A DNA stretch of 34,973 nt from Rhizobium sp. (GTDB taxonomy: Bacteria; Pseudomonadota; Alphaproteobacteria; Rhizobiales; Rhizobiaceae), in assembly GCA_028290545.1 (NCBI GenBank), contig JAQGJP010000078.1:1-34973 (forward strand). Reading direction: 5' to 3'. Below the pieces are notes generated by a model. The model saw only the letters and a list, made by a program, of their open reading frames with translations, did not search any database and was not told where the DNA came from. Shown here one piece after another: positions 1 through 7,997 of this stretch. The stretch's first letter is position 1. Every line of letters begins with the position of its first letter. The translations under genes were made by a program, and so were the position numbers.

Positions 1-920
1 TCGGCCCCACGGGCTCCGGCAAGACCCTGCTGGCCCAGACGCTGGCCCGAATCATCGACGTGCCGTTCACCATGGCGGACGCCACGACCCTGACCGAAGC
101 CGGTTACGTGGGCGAAGACGTCGAGAACATCATCCTCAAGCTGTTGCAGGCGGCCGACTACAACGTCGAGCGGGCCCAGCGCGGCATCGTCTACATCGAC
201 GAGGTCGACAAGATCAGCCGCAAGTCCGACAACCCGTCGATCACCCGCGACGTGTCGGGCGAGGGCGTGCAGCAGGCGCTTCTGAAGATCATGGAAGGCA
301 CGGTTGCCTCGGTTCCTCCGCAAGGCGGCCGCAAGCACCCGCAGCAGGAATTCCTGCAGGTCGACACGACCAATATCCTGTTCATCTGCGGTGGTGCATT
401 CGCTGGTCTCGAAAAGGTGATCTCGGCCCGTTCGGAAAAGACCTCGATCGGCTTCGGCGCCCGGGTGGCGGCCCCCGACGAGCGCCGCATCGGCCATGTG
501 CTCCGCGATCTCGAGCCCGAGGATCTGGTGAAATTCGGTCTCATTCCGGAATTCATTGGTCGTCTGCCGGTGATCGCGACGCTCGAGGACCTTGACGAAG
601 ATGCATTGATCCAGATCCTCAGCGAGCCGAAGAACGCGCTGGTCAAGCAGTACCAGCGCCTGTTCGAGATGGAAGACGTGGAACTGACTTTCCACGAGCC
701 CGCCCTGCGCGAGATTGCCCGCAAGGCTATCGTCCGCAAGACCGGGGCGCGCGGCTTGCGCTCGATTATGGAAAAGATCCTGCTCGATACGATGTTCGAA
801 CTGCCGGCGCTGGATGGCGTGCAGGAAGTCGTCATCTCCGAGGAAGTGGCCAGGGGCAGCGCCCGTCCGCTCTATATCTATGCCGAACGGCGTGACGAAA
901 AAGCTCCGGCCTCCGCCTGA
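1..920 (+). CDS. clpX: ATP-dependent Clp protease ATP-binding subunit ClpX, 5'-truncated by the window edge
   Basis: ClpX is the hexameric AAA+ unfoldase that feeds tagged or misfolded proteins into the ClpP peptidase in the cytoplasm. The reading frame is open from base 3, so the gene begins before the window. About 305 of the usual 420-425 residues are present, and the N-terminal zinc-binding domain is missing because it lies outside. The fragment opens with the Walker A motif GPTGSGKT, followed by the substrate-gripping pore loop GYVGED, the Walker B stretch IVYIDEVDK, the RKH loop ([10 protein letters not shown]) typical of ClpX, and the C-terminal small AAA domain ending in the [11 protein letters not shown] helix. 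A hairpin terminator follows 26 bases after the stop, so clpX ends its own transcript before lon. Identification is secure. Confidence 0.98.
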   Translation, partial: GPTGSGKTLLAQTLARIIDVPFTMADATTLTEAGYVGEDVENIILKLLQAADYNVERAQRGIVYIDEVDKISRKSDNPSITRDVSGEGVQQALLKIMEGTVASVPPQGGRKHPQQEFLQVDTTNILFICGGAFAGLEKVISARSEKTSIGFGARVAAPDERRIGHVLRDLEPEDLVKFGLIPEFIGRLPVIATLEDLDEDALIQILSEPKNALVKQYQRLFEMEDVELTFHEPALREIARKAIVRKTGARGLRSIMEKILLDTMFELPALDGVQEVVISEEVARGSARPLYIYAERRDEKAPASA

Positions 921-945
921 GTCACGACCCGAGGAATAATTTTCC

Positions 946-970
946 AAGGCCCGGAGTTTCCGGGCCTTTT
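946..970 (+). terminator. Rho-independent terminator after clpX
   Basis: A 9-bp perfect stem (946-954 with 960-968) with a 5-base loop runs into a TTTT tail. It lies 25 bases after the clpX stop on the coding strand. Confidence 0.9.
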
Positions 971-1280
971 CATTGCATGCGATGTAAATATTTCTATTCG
1001 CTCGGTAAAATTCGATTGCGCGTGATTGCCAACAGGCGCAACAATCAGCTTCGATTCCAGAAGTGAACGCGCTTATTTTTTCGCTACGCAAGCTTCGCAA
1101 CATTTGGAACGCCTAATGTGTCTCAGGATTTGTGACAGCTGTCTGGCAGTCGTCATATCTCTGGGAGTTGGTAGGCTTGAATTGCATGGCTCAGATATCC
1201 ACCTGTATCCCGAACAGGCTGGTATCGCCGAGGCGCAATGAGCCGGCGGGCCGTGATGGCCTGGATTGAAAGGGAAAGAA
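971..1280 (+). other. clpX-lon intergenic region holding the lon promoter
   Basis: About 310 bases with no credible gene. The codons upstream of 1281 in the lon frame are open only back to a TTG at 1266 and have no coding character. An AAAGGG Shine-Dalgarno sits at 1269-1274. A CTTGAA box at 1176-1181 followed by CCTGTAT at 1202-1208 resembles an alphaproteobacterial RpoH heat-shock promoter, but the 20-base spacer is too long to claim it. Nothing else stands out. Confidence 0.5.
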
Positions 1281-3698
1281 ATGACCAAAAAGACATTCCC
1301 GACGGAAGGCAGTCAGCAGAACTATCCGGTCCTGCCCCTTCGCGACATTGTCGTGTTTCCACACATGATCGTGCCGTTGTTCGTGGGTCGCGAGAAGTCG
1401 ATCCGCGCACTCGAAGAAGTCATCGGCACCGACCGCCAGATTCTGCTTGTCACCCAGAGAAATGCGACGGATGACGATCCGCAGCCGTCGGCGATCTTCG
1501 AAGTGGGCACCGCCGCCAACGTGCTGCAGTTGCTCAAGCTTCCCGATGGCACTGTCAAGGTGCTGGTTGAAGGCCGCAGCCGCGCCCGCATCGAGGAATA
1601 TACCGATCGCGAGGAATTCTACGAAGCATCCGCCGTTGTGCTCACAGAGCCTGAAGAGGACGCCGTCGAGATCGAAGCGATGTCACGCTCCGTGGTGTCC
1701 GAATTCGAAAACTATGTGAAGCTCAACAAGAAGATTTCTCCCGAAGTCGTCAGCGCCGCCGGCCAGATCGATGATTATTCGAAGCTTGCCGACACGGTTG
1801 CCTCGCATCTGTCGATCAAGCTGACCGACAAGCAGGAAATGCTCGAGATCGTCTCTGTCAAGGGCCGGCTTGAGAAAGCGCTCGGCTTCATGGAAGGCGA
1901 GATCTCTGTCCTGCAGGTCGAAAAGCGTATCCGCTCGCGCGTCAAGCGCCAGATGGAGAAGACCCAGCGCGAATACTATCTGAATGAACAGATGAAGGCC
2001 ATTCAGAAGGAACTGGGCGACGAGGAAGGCCGCGACGAAATGGCCGAGATGGAAGCGCGGATCGCCAAGACCAAGCTTTCCAAGGAAGCCCGTGAAAAGG
2101 CCGATGCCGAGTTCCGCAAGCTCAAGCAGATGAGCCCGATGTCGGCTGAATCGACCGTGGTGCGCAACTATCTCGACTGGTTGCTGGGCCTGCCCTGGGG
2201 CAAGTTCTCGCGCGTCAAGACCGATCTCGTCGCCGCCGAAAAGATCCTCGATGACGACCACTTCGGCCTCGACAAGGTCAAGGAACGCATCGTCGAATAT
2301 CTCGCCGTACAGGCTCGCTCGACCAAGATCAAGGGACCGATCCTTTGCCTGGTTGGACCTCCCGGCGTCGGCAAGACTTCGCTTGCGAAGTCGATCGCCA
2401 AGGCGACCGGCCGCGAATATATCCGCATGGCGCTTGGCGGCGTTCGTGACGAGGCCGAGATCCGCGGTCACCGTCGGACCTATATCGGTTCGATGCCCGG
2501 CAAGGTCATCCAGTCGATGAAGAAAGCCAAGAAGGCAAATCCGCTCTTCCTGCTCGATGAAATCGACAAGATGGGTCAGGATTTCCGCGGCGATCCGTCG
2601 TCGGCTCTGCTGGAAGTACTCGATCCGGAACAGAACAGCACGTTCATGGACCACTATCTCGAAGTGGAATATGACCTGTCGAACGTGATGTTCATCACCA
2701 CGGCCAATACGCTGAACATCCCGGCGCCGCTGATGGACCGCATGGAAATCATCCGGATTGCCGGCTATACCGAAGACGAAAAGCTGGAAATCGCCAAGCG
2801 GCATCTGCTTTCCAAGGCAACGCGCGACCATGCGCTACAGCCGAAGGAATTCTCGGTCTCCGACGAAGCGCTGATGGAGATCATCCGCACCTATACGCGG
2901 GAAGCCGGTGTGCGTAACCTTGAGCGCGAGCTTGCAAAGCTCGCACGTAAGGCCGTGACGGAAATCCTGCGCAACAAGGTTGTGACTGTCGACGTGACTC
3001 CGGAAAACATCTCCGACTATCTCGGGGTTCCCCGGTTCCGTCATGACGAAGCCGACAAGGAAGACCAGGTCGGCGTCGTCAACGGTCTCGCCTGGACGGA
3101 AGTCGGCGGCGAGCTGCTGATGATCGAAGGCCTGATGATGCCCGGCAAGGGTCGCATGACGGTTACCGGCAACCTGAAGGACGTGATGAAGGAATCGATT
3201 TCCGCCGCAGCATCCTATGTCCGCTCGCGGGCCATCGACTTCGGCATCGAGCCGCCGCTGTTCGAACGTCGCGATATCCACGTGCACGTGCCAGATGGCG
3301 CGACCCCGAAGGACGGTCCCTCCGCCGGCGTGGGCATGGTCACGGCCATCGTCTCTGTGATGACCGGTATTCCGGTCAGACACGACGTCGCGATGACGGG
3401 TGAAATCACCCTTCGCGGCAGGGTGTCGCCGATTGGCGGCCTCAAGGAAAAGCTGCTGGCGGCCCTTCGCGGCGGCATCAAGAAGGTGCTGATCCCGGAA
3501 GACAACGCCAAGGATCTGGCCGACATCCCCGACAACGTCAAGAACGGCATGGAGATCATTCCGGTGTCGCGGATGGGCGAGGTTCTCGAACATGCGCTCG
3601 TCCGTCAGCCGGTGGCGATCGAATGGAATGAGTCATTCGAACCAACCGCGGCAAAGCCAGGCGTCGTGGACGACGCGGGACTTGCCATCGCGCATTGA
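1281..3698 (+). CDS. lon: ATP-dependent serine protease Lon (endopeptidase La)
   Basis: Lon is a cytoplasmic homohexameric AAA+ protease that degrades misfolded and short-lived regulatory proteins. The 805-residue length is normal. The N-terminal LON substrate-binding domain starts at about residue 16 (YPVLPLRDIVVFP). Walker A GPPGVGKT is at 359-366 and Walker B FLLDEID at 423-429. The C-terminal protease domain carries the Ser-Lys dyad: Ser681 in PKDGPSAG and Lys724 in GLKEKLLAA, 43 residues apart as in the E. coli enzyme (Ser679/Lys722). The start is the ATG at 1281, because AAAGGG lies 6 bases upstream and the protein then begins in the usual MTKKTFPTEG fashion. An in-frame TTG at 1266 is possible but has no such site. 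A hairpin terminator follows. Confidence 0.98.
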   Translation: MTKKTFPTEGSQQNYPVLPLRDIVVFPHMIVPLFVGREKSIRALEEVIGTDRQILLVTQRNATDDDPQPSAIFEVGTAANVLQLLKLPDGTVKVLVEGRSRARIEEYTDREEFYEASAVVLTEPEEDAVEIEAMSRSVVSEFENYVKLNKKISPEVVSAAGQIDDYSKLADTVASHLSIKLTDKQEMLEIVSVKGRLEKALGFMEGEISVLQVEKRIRSRVKRQMEKTQREYYLNEQMKAIQKELGDEEGRDEMAEMEARIAKTKLSKEAREKADAEFRKLKQMSPMSAESTVVRNYLDWLLGLPWGKFSRVKTDLVAAEKILDDDHFGLDKVKERIVEYLAVQARSTKIKGPILCLVGPPGVGKTSLAKSIAKATGREYIRMALGGVRDEAEIRGHRRTYIGSMPGKVIQSMKKAKKANPLFLLDEIDKMGQDFRGDPSSALLEVLDPEQNSTFMDHYLEVEYDLSNVMFITTANTLNIPAPLMDRMEIIRIAGYTEDEKLEIAKRHLLSKATRDHALQPKEFSVSDEALMEIIRTYTREAGVRNLERELAKLARKAVTEILRNKVVTVDVTPENISDYLGVPRFRHDEADKEDQVGVVNGLAWTEVGGELLMIEGLMMPGKGRMTVTGNLKDVMKESISAAASYVRSRAIDFGIEPPLFERRDIHVHVPDGATPKDGPSAGVGMVTAIVSVMTGIPVRHDVAMTGEITLRGRVSPIGGLKEKLLAALRGGIKKVLIPEDNAKDLADIPDNVKNGMEIIPVSRMGEVLEHALVRQPVAIEWNESFEPTAAKPGVVDDAGLAIAH

Positions 3699-3733
3699 TG
3701 TGTCGGTCGTGCCAGTTTGGCCCAAAAAAACGG

Positions 3734-3763
3734 ATAGCCGGTCGAAAGACCGGCTATTTCTTT
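3734..3763 (+). terminator. Rho-independent terminator after lon
   Basis: A 10-bp perfect stem (3734-3743 with 3748-3757) is closed by a GAAA tetraloop and followed by a T-rich tail (TTTCTTT). It lies 35 bases after the lon stop. Confidence 0.92.
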
Positions 3764-3894
3764 ATGGAAAACACGCGATAAAGGCTGGATTTGCCGGGTT
3801 TTTGCTGTATCAGGGTTGCTGTCGGGCAGCCGATGACTATTCTGCCCACGAACTATCCGATTCGTTTCAAACCAACTAAGAAAGGGGTGGAAAC

Positions 3895-4170
3895 ATGAAC
3901 AAAAGTGAACTCGTTGCGGCTGTGGCTGAAAAGTCCGGCCTCACCAAGACTGATGCGGCTTCTGCTGTAGACGCGGTTTTCGAAGCCGTTCAGGACGAGC
4001 TCAAGAAAGGTGGCGACATCCGCCTGGTCGGTTTCGGTAATTTCTCCGTGAGCCGCCGCGAGGCTTCTGTCGGCCGCAATGTTTCGACCGGCGAAAAGGT
4101 TGATATTCCGGCGCGCAACGTGCCGAAGTTCAGCGCGGGCAAGGGCCTGAAGGAAGCTGTGAACAGCTGA
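3895..4170 (+). CDS. hupB: HU-family nucleoid DNA-binding protein
   Basis: This small basic protein forms dimers that bend and compact DNA in the nucleoid. The 91 residues match the family length. The helical N-terminus (MNKSELVAAVAEKSGLTKTDA), the signature LVGFGNFSVSRRE at 44-56 and the C-terminal IPARNVPKFSAGKGLKEAVN are textbook HU. The ATG is preceded by a strong AAAGGGG site. One residue is odd: at the tip of the DNA-wrapping beta arm the family motif is GRNPxTG, with Pro63 intercalating into DNA, but here it reads GRNVSTG with Val63 (codon GTT). The gene stands alone between terminators and is the usual neighbour of lon in rhizobia. A weak TTGCTG/TATTCT pair (3816-3821, 3838-3843) could be its promoter. 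Confidence 0.97.
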   Translation: MNKSELVAAVAEKSGLTKTDAASAVDAVFEAVQDELKKGGDIRLVGFGNFSVSRREASVGRNVSTGEKVDIPARNVPKFSAGKGLKEAVNS

Positions 4171-4190
4171 TCGTTTTAGCCTTGATTGGC

Positions 4191-4227
4191 AACAAAACCC
4201 GGTGCACTTGCGCCGGGTTTTGTTTTT
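4191..4227 (+). terminator. Rho-independent terminator after hupB, possibly bidirectional
   Basis: A 12-bp perfect stem (4191-4202 with 4213-4224), extended by two more pairs, is followed by a T-run. The A-rich left arm would also give a U-rich tail on the other strand, so it may also stop transcription from ribH2, which ends 22 bases further on. Confidence 0.92.
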
Positions 4228-4248
4228 TGCGGCGGTGCGGATCGGATC

Positions 4249-4767
4249 TTACGCTGCGTGTGCGGATACAGGGGTGACGGCGACGTCATAGGAAGGATCC
4301 GTGACGGCGATACAGGCGCTGGCGACCTCGCGGCCCTTCTGCCGGAAATGCGAAGCAAAGAAAGCCTGATGGTCGCCATGCTCATGAAAATGGTGCGGCG
4401 TGAGCACCGCCGACAGCACGGGAACATTGGTTTCCAGCTGTGCCTGCATCAGCGCTGAAATCACGGTGCTGGCCACGAAATCATGCCGATAGATTCCTCC
4501 GTCGACCACCAGCCCGGCCGCAACCACGGCTGAATAACGTCCGGAAGCCGCCAGTCGCTTTGCCTTCAGCGGAATTTCAAATGCGCCCGGCACTTCGAAG
4601 AATTTCAGATCGTAACGGCCTTCGCCGGCTTCGTTCATGGCCGCCTCGAATGCGTCCCGGCAGCAATCGACGATGCCCTTGTGCCAGCATGACTGCACGA
4701 AGGCGATACGAATGGGCGATGTACTCTTTTGTTCGGGGGGCGTGGTTTGAAGAACAGTTTGATCCAC
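4249..4767 (-). CDS. ribH2: 6,7-dimethyl-8-ribityllumazine synthase, RibH2 type
   Basis: The enzyme condenses 5-amino-6-ribitylaminouracil with 3,4-dihydroxy-2-butanone 4-phosphate to give lumazine, the penultimate step of riboflavin synthesis. The sequence matches the decameric type II enzyme known from Brucella and rhizobia rather than the icosahedral type: FEVPGAFEIPLKAKRLA, then VVDGGIYRHDFVASTVI with the catalytic-region His, then VLTPHHFHEH. I chose the GTG at 4767 (172 aa) because an AGGAAAGGA Shine-Dalgarno lies 8 bases before it. An ATG at 4794 would add nine residues (MLWQGKDPY) but has no ribosome-binding site and would bury the SD inside the gene. An FMN riboswitch lies in the leader, so expression should fall when FMN is plentiful. 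No other riboflavin gene is adjacent. Confidence 0.95.
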   Translation of the reverse strand: MDQTVLQTTPPEQKSTSPIRIAFVQSCWHKGIVDCCRDAFEAAMNEAGEGRYDLKFFEVPGAFEIPLKAKRLAASGRYSAVVAAGLVVDGGIYRHDFVASTVISALMQAQLETNVPVLSAVLTPHHFHEHGDHQAFFASHFRQKGREVASACIAVTDPSYDVAVTPVSAHAA

Positions 4768-4850
4768 GTACGGGTCCTTTCCTTGCCATAACATGAATCA
4801 GGGCAAGCGGACGCCGCAATACCCCCAGCGGAATGCGGGGTCGCGGTACC

Positions 4851-4988
4851 GATCTCTTTCATCCGGACTATACCGTCGGCTTCGGAATCACACCGAATCT
4901 GCTGACCTCCCGACTATCGTCGTGAGCGCTCGCGGGCTTGCGGAAATTCCGCTTACCGCCGGTGGGGAATCGCACCCCGCCCTGAGAT
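4851..4988 (-). promoter_or_regulatory. FMN riboswitch (RFN element) in the ribH2 leader
   Basis: Read on the minus strand, the segment shows the RFN consensus blocks in order: GATCTC opening P1, AGGGCGGGGTGCGATTCCCC with ACCGGCGGTAA, AGCCCGCGAGCGC, GGTCAGCAGATTCGGTG, GCCGACGGTATAGTCCGGAT, and GAGATC closing P1. It ends 83 bases before the ribH2 GTG. I see no T-tailed hairpin between aptamer and gene, so control of translation initiation is more likely than transcription termination. That last point is inference. Confidence 0.96.
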
Positions 4989-4992
4989 CATT

Positions 4993-5010
4993 GTCCGCAA
5001 GATTGCGGAC
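4993..5010. repeat. 8-bp perfect inverted repeat flanking the riboswitch
   Basis: GTCCGCAA and TTGCGGAC are separated by two bases, four bases outside the 5' end of the FMN aptamer (minus-strand sense). It could be an operator in the divergent ribH2/EPS promoter region or a hairpin at the very start of the ribH2 transcript. Confidence 0.6.
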
Positions 5011-5162
5011 AGAGGAGAGGTAGAGCATGAGGCATCGTCTTTCAAGTCATATCGCCCTTCCAAGTCATATCTTCAGGGAATTCAACGCCGACTTGATTGC
5101 GCCTCAAGCGCGCTCTATACCTCGCTCAGCCTACCATAAGCAGCCAAGAGCAGGGGTTCTCC

Positions 5163-6824
5163 TTGAACGATCTGACCGCGACCAATCCCGATATCCACGT
5201 CCTCGAACAACTGATTGCCGTATTCCGGCGGCGCTGGAAATCCATCCTGCTATTCATCGTCGCCGGCATCATCCTCGGCCTGGCCTATGCGGAAAACCAA
5301 GTGCCGCAATATGCGAGCTCGGCGACCGTCATGGTCCGTTCCGGCTTTGCTGCAGACCCGGTGCGGCAGGGCATCGCAACCACGACTCCGGAGGAGGAGG
5401 GCCAGTTCCTTAGCCAGATGGAGCTGGTGAAGTCTTCCTCGGTGGCTCGGCGCGTCGCCGACACGCTGGCTTTGGAAGCAGACCCGGCTTTCGCCACCAT
5501 GCCTGTATCGAAGCTGAAGGCCTGGCTCTACAAGATCGAAGCTCTTGCCGGCATCAGGACGGGACTGTTCAATCCGGCCGAGCCGCCGATCCTCGACCGG
5601 GATGCTGTCATCTCCCGGCTCCAGGCGGGAGTAAAGCCGCTGCGTGCGGGTCGTACCTATGTGGCGGCGATTTCCTACACCCATGCCGATCCTGCGATCG
5701 CGCAGAAGGTCGCGCAGGCGTTTGCCGAAGCCTTCCGGGACACGTTGGCGGAAACCAGCGCCACTGCAAATGCCCGTTTCCGCACGGCGATCGAGGCTGA
5801 ACTTGTCAACGCGACACCGGAAACGCGGCCCGCACTCGAACAGAAATACCAGGAAATGGTCATTGCCCGCGCCCTGCCGGGTGTCGATGCGGTGATCATT
5901 TCGGATGCAAAGAAGCCGGGGGCGCCGATCGCGCCGCGAAAACCGTTCCTGATTGCGGTCGGCGCAATTCTCGGGGCGGCGATTGGCTGCCTGTTTGCCG
6001 GCTGGCGTGAAATGGGTGATCGGGGCATCCGCGATGGCGATCTGCTGGCGCGGCGTCTGCGCAAGCGTTTTCTGGGCTATATGCCCCGGCTTTCGGTCGA
6101 TCGCAAGCCGGGAAGCGTCAACGGCAGCAGCCTCACTCTGCCGGCCGGCGCGCGGCTTGCGATTACAGAACCGTTTTCGCGATTTAGCGAAACCGTCCGA
6201 GCGGCCACCGTCGCTGTTATGGCCAATGGCGAGGGGCGTGTGGTTGCCATAACCTCGACGCTGGCTGGCGAAGGCAAGACGGTGTTTGCGGCCAATCTCG
6301 CCGCCCATATCGGCAACCAAGGCCGCAAGGTGCTGCTGATCGATGGTGATCTGCGCAATCCCGAGATTTCCAACTGGCTGGCACCGGGTGTCGAACAGGG
6401 GATGATCGATACGCTGATGCAGAACAAGCCGTTGGCGGAGACCGCTCTGTTTGATTCTCGCAGCAATATCACCCTGCTTCCCGCCGCGTTGAACGGCCGT
6501 GGTGTCGAACCCGCCGCGATGATGTCCGGCGCCCAGATGCGGGAGTTGATCGCCACGCAACGCGGACTGCATGATGTGATCATCATCGACCTGCCGTCAT
6601 TGACGACAGCGGCCGATGCCCGGGCGGTCGAGCCGCTCGTTGATCATTTCATACTGCTTGCGGAATGGGGAACGCCGACACCGGCATTGATCGAGACCGT
6701 CCTTGCCGGCGAACCAGAAATCGCTGCCAAGATCGCCGGCATCGTCGTGACGAAAACCGATTTCGGCAAGCTGCCGCTTTACGTGACATCGGCCTCCCGC
6801 GGCGCATATCCGAAGCGGACTTGA
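5163..6824 (+). CDS. Short Wzz/BY-kinase-like polysaccharide co-polymerase (ExoP/GumC relative)
   Basis: This inner-membrane protein probably controls chain length and export of the exopolysaccharide. Membrane segment 1 is at about residues 27-43, a periplasmic Wzz-type region covers 44-260, and membrane segment 2 is at 262-281. The cytoplasmic ATPase domain has Walker A GEGKT at 369-373, the BY-kinase Walker A' stretch LLIDGDLRNP (Asp394 and Asp396) and a Walker B-like VIIIDLPS. I chose the TTG at 5163 (553 aa) because AGGGG lies six bases upstream and the protein then begins just before the Wzz region. A TTG at 5097 would add 22 residues of no family character. It is shorter than ExoP-type proteins (roughly 750-790 aa), and the C-terminus ends without the usual tyrosine cluster, so autophosphorylation is doubtful. 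It converges on the EPS operon with 12 bases between stops. Confidence 0.88.
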   Translation: MNDLTATNPDIHVLEQLIAVFRRRWKSILLFIVAGIILGLAYAENQVPQYASSATVMVRSGFAADPVRQGIATTTPEEEGQFLSQMELVKSSSVARRVADTLALEADPAFATMPVSKLKAWLYKIEALAGIRTGLFNPAEPPILDRDAVISRLQAGVKPLRAGRTYVAAISYTHADPAIAQKVAQAFAEAFRDTLAETSATANARFRTAIEAELVNATPETRPALEQKYQEMVIARALPGVDAVIISDAKKPGAPIAPRKPFLIAVGAILGAAIGCLFAGWREMGDRGIRDGDLLARRLRKRFLGYMPRLSVDRKPGSVNGSSLTLPAGARLAITEPFSRFSETVRAATVAVMANGEGRVVAITSTLAGEGKTVFAANLAAHIGNQGRKVLLIDGDLRNPEISNWLAPGVEQGMIDTLMQNKPLAETALFDSRSNITLLPAALNGRGVEPAAMMSGAQMRELIATQRGLHDVIIIDLPSLTTAADARAVEPLVDHFILLAEWGTPTPALIETVLAGEPEIAAKIAGIVVTKTDFGKLPLYVTSASRGAYPKRT

Positions 6825-6836
6825 CCAGCGGGAAAG

Positions 6837-7997
6837 CTAGCGTCTGGCTTTCCATTCGGTTGCGGCCTGATAGAGCCCGAGCAGGCCGTTGCGGACGCTT
6901 TCCTCGGAGAATTCCGCTTCGACGAGCGCGCGCGCGTTGGCCGATGCCCGGTTCCATGCATCCTGATCAAGCCGGTAGGCCGCCGCCAGCGCGGGGTAGA
7001 TCGTCTCGGGCGTGAACCCTGTCTGGAATGCCGCGCCGCGCTCGAAGCCGATGGCGAGATTGCATTCGGGAGACAGGATGGCGGGCTTGCCTGCAGCCCA
7101 GGCCTCCAGCACCGCCATCGGCAGGCCTTCGCTTTTGGATGGCAGCATGAAATAGCGCGCCACTCCCATCGAGCGGTGCTTGTCGATCCCGTATTGCGGG
7201 CCGGCAAACAGTACATTGCCGAACCGCTTGCCCAACTGTTCGGCGCGCGCTTCAAACCCATTTATGCCGTCATTCCAGCCGCAGAAAACCAGCAACGACT
7301 TGCGGCGAAACGCCTCGTCGTCCGACGATAGCCTCTCCCAGGCCTGCATCAGCTCCATGCAGCCCTTTTTCTCATGGATGCGTCCGAGAAACAGATACAC
7401 CTCGCGGCCGTCATAGGCGGGCTTCCACCAGCCGGGCAGGGCGCTGTCGGAGACGAATGGTTCGGCGAAGTTGCGGACGATCGCGGTGGGCTGTCCCCGC
7501 AGGAATTCGGCGACATCGGTCGTCTCTTTCTCAGTCAGCAGATGAAAGCCGGCGGCATTCCTGAGGAACCTGTCCTGGTAGAGCGAGGCAACCGCGCCCT
7601 TGAGTTTTGCCGACCGCGCCCGGATCCATGGCTCCAGCATGCCATGCGGAGAAACGACATAAGGCTTGCCCGTCAGCATCGACCAGAGATGGACTGCCGC
7701 GCACTGGAACTGCCAGACGCCGTGCACATGCACGAGATCGGGTTTGGCGCGCATCAACGACAGGAACATGCCGGGCGCGAAGCTGTAGCTCTTGGGGCCA
7801 TAGAACTTATGCAGATAGAGTTTGGCGGCAACCCATTGCGCTGGATCGACCTTCTCCATCGAATCATCAAGCGTATGCACCGATATCTGCTCGAAGCCGG
7901 CGGGCGTCAGCGCCGAGAGATGCAGTCGCGCGGCTTCCGACACGCCGCCACCGAGCGGTGACAGTGTCGGGAGCGCAAGTGCCAGCCGGCGGATCAT
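6837..7997 (-). CDS. Glycosyltransferase family 4 (GT-B fold)
   Basis: A 386-residue cytoplasmic glycosyltransferase, expected to add a sugar to the lipid-linked exopolysaccharide repeat unit at the inner membrane. The N-terminal half has PTLSPLGGGVSEAARLHLSAL near the start and the VHVHGVWQF stretch. The C-terminal nucleotide-sugar domain has YLFLGRIHEKKG and the E-x7-E region SEGLPMAVLEAWAAGKPAI that binds the donor. Donor and acceptor cannot be told from the sequence. Its ATG overlaps the end of the upstream pyruvyltransferase gene by four bases (ATGA), so the two are translationally coupled. It is the last gene of the minus-strand EPS operon. Confidence 0.92.
   Translation of the reverse strand: MIRRLALALPTLSPLGGGVSEAARLHLSALTPAGFEQISVHTLDDSMEKVDPAQWVAAKLYLHKFYGPKSYSFAPGMFLSLMRAKPDLVHVHGVWQFQCAAVHLWSMLTGKPYVVSPHGMLEPWIRARSAKLKGAVASLYQDRFLRNAAGFHLLTEKETTDVAEFLRGQPTAIVRNFAEPFVSDSALPGWWKPAYDGREVYLFLGRIHEKKGCMELMQAWERLSSDDEAFRRKSLLVFCGWNDGINGFEARAEQLGKRFGNVLFAGPQYGIDKHRSMGVARYFMLPSKSEGLPMAVLEAWAAGKPAILSPECNLAIGFERGAAFQTGFTPETIYPALAAAYRLDQDAWNRASANARALVEAEFSEESVRNGLLGLYQAATEWKARR

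Noticed and set aside
1176..1208. RpoH-like heat-shock promoter (CTTGAA ... CCTGTAT) upstream of lon
   Set aside because: The spacer is 20 bases; alphaproteobacterial RpoH promoters have about 16-18. Attractive for lon but not supported by the spacing.
1683..2831. Long open frame antisense to lon (382 codons)
   Set aside because: It mirrors the lon codon pattern of a GC-rich genome, is low-complexity in Arg/His/Asp and has no recognisable domain.
5027..5413. Plus-strand frame with a GAGGAGAGG site before its ATG, overlapping the co-polymerase gene
   Set aside because: The predicted 128-residue protein has no family character and most of it lies out of frame within the Wzz-like gene, whose own start has good support.
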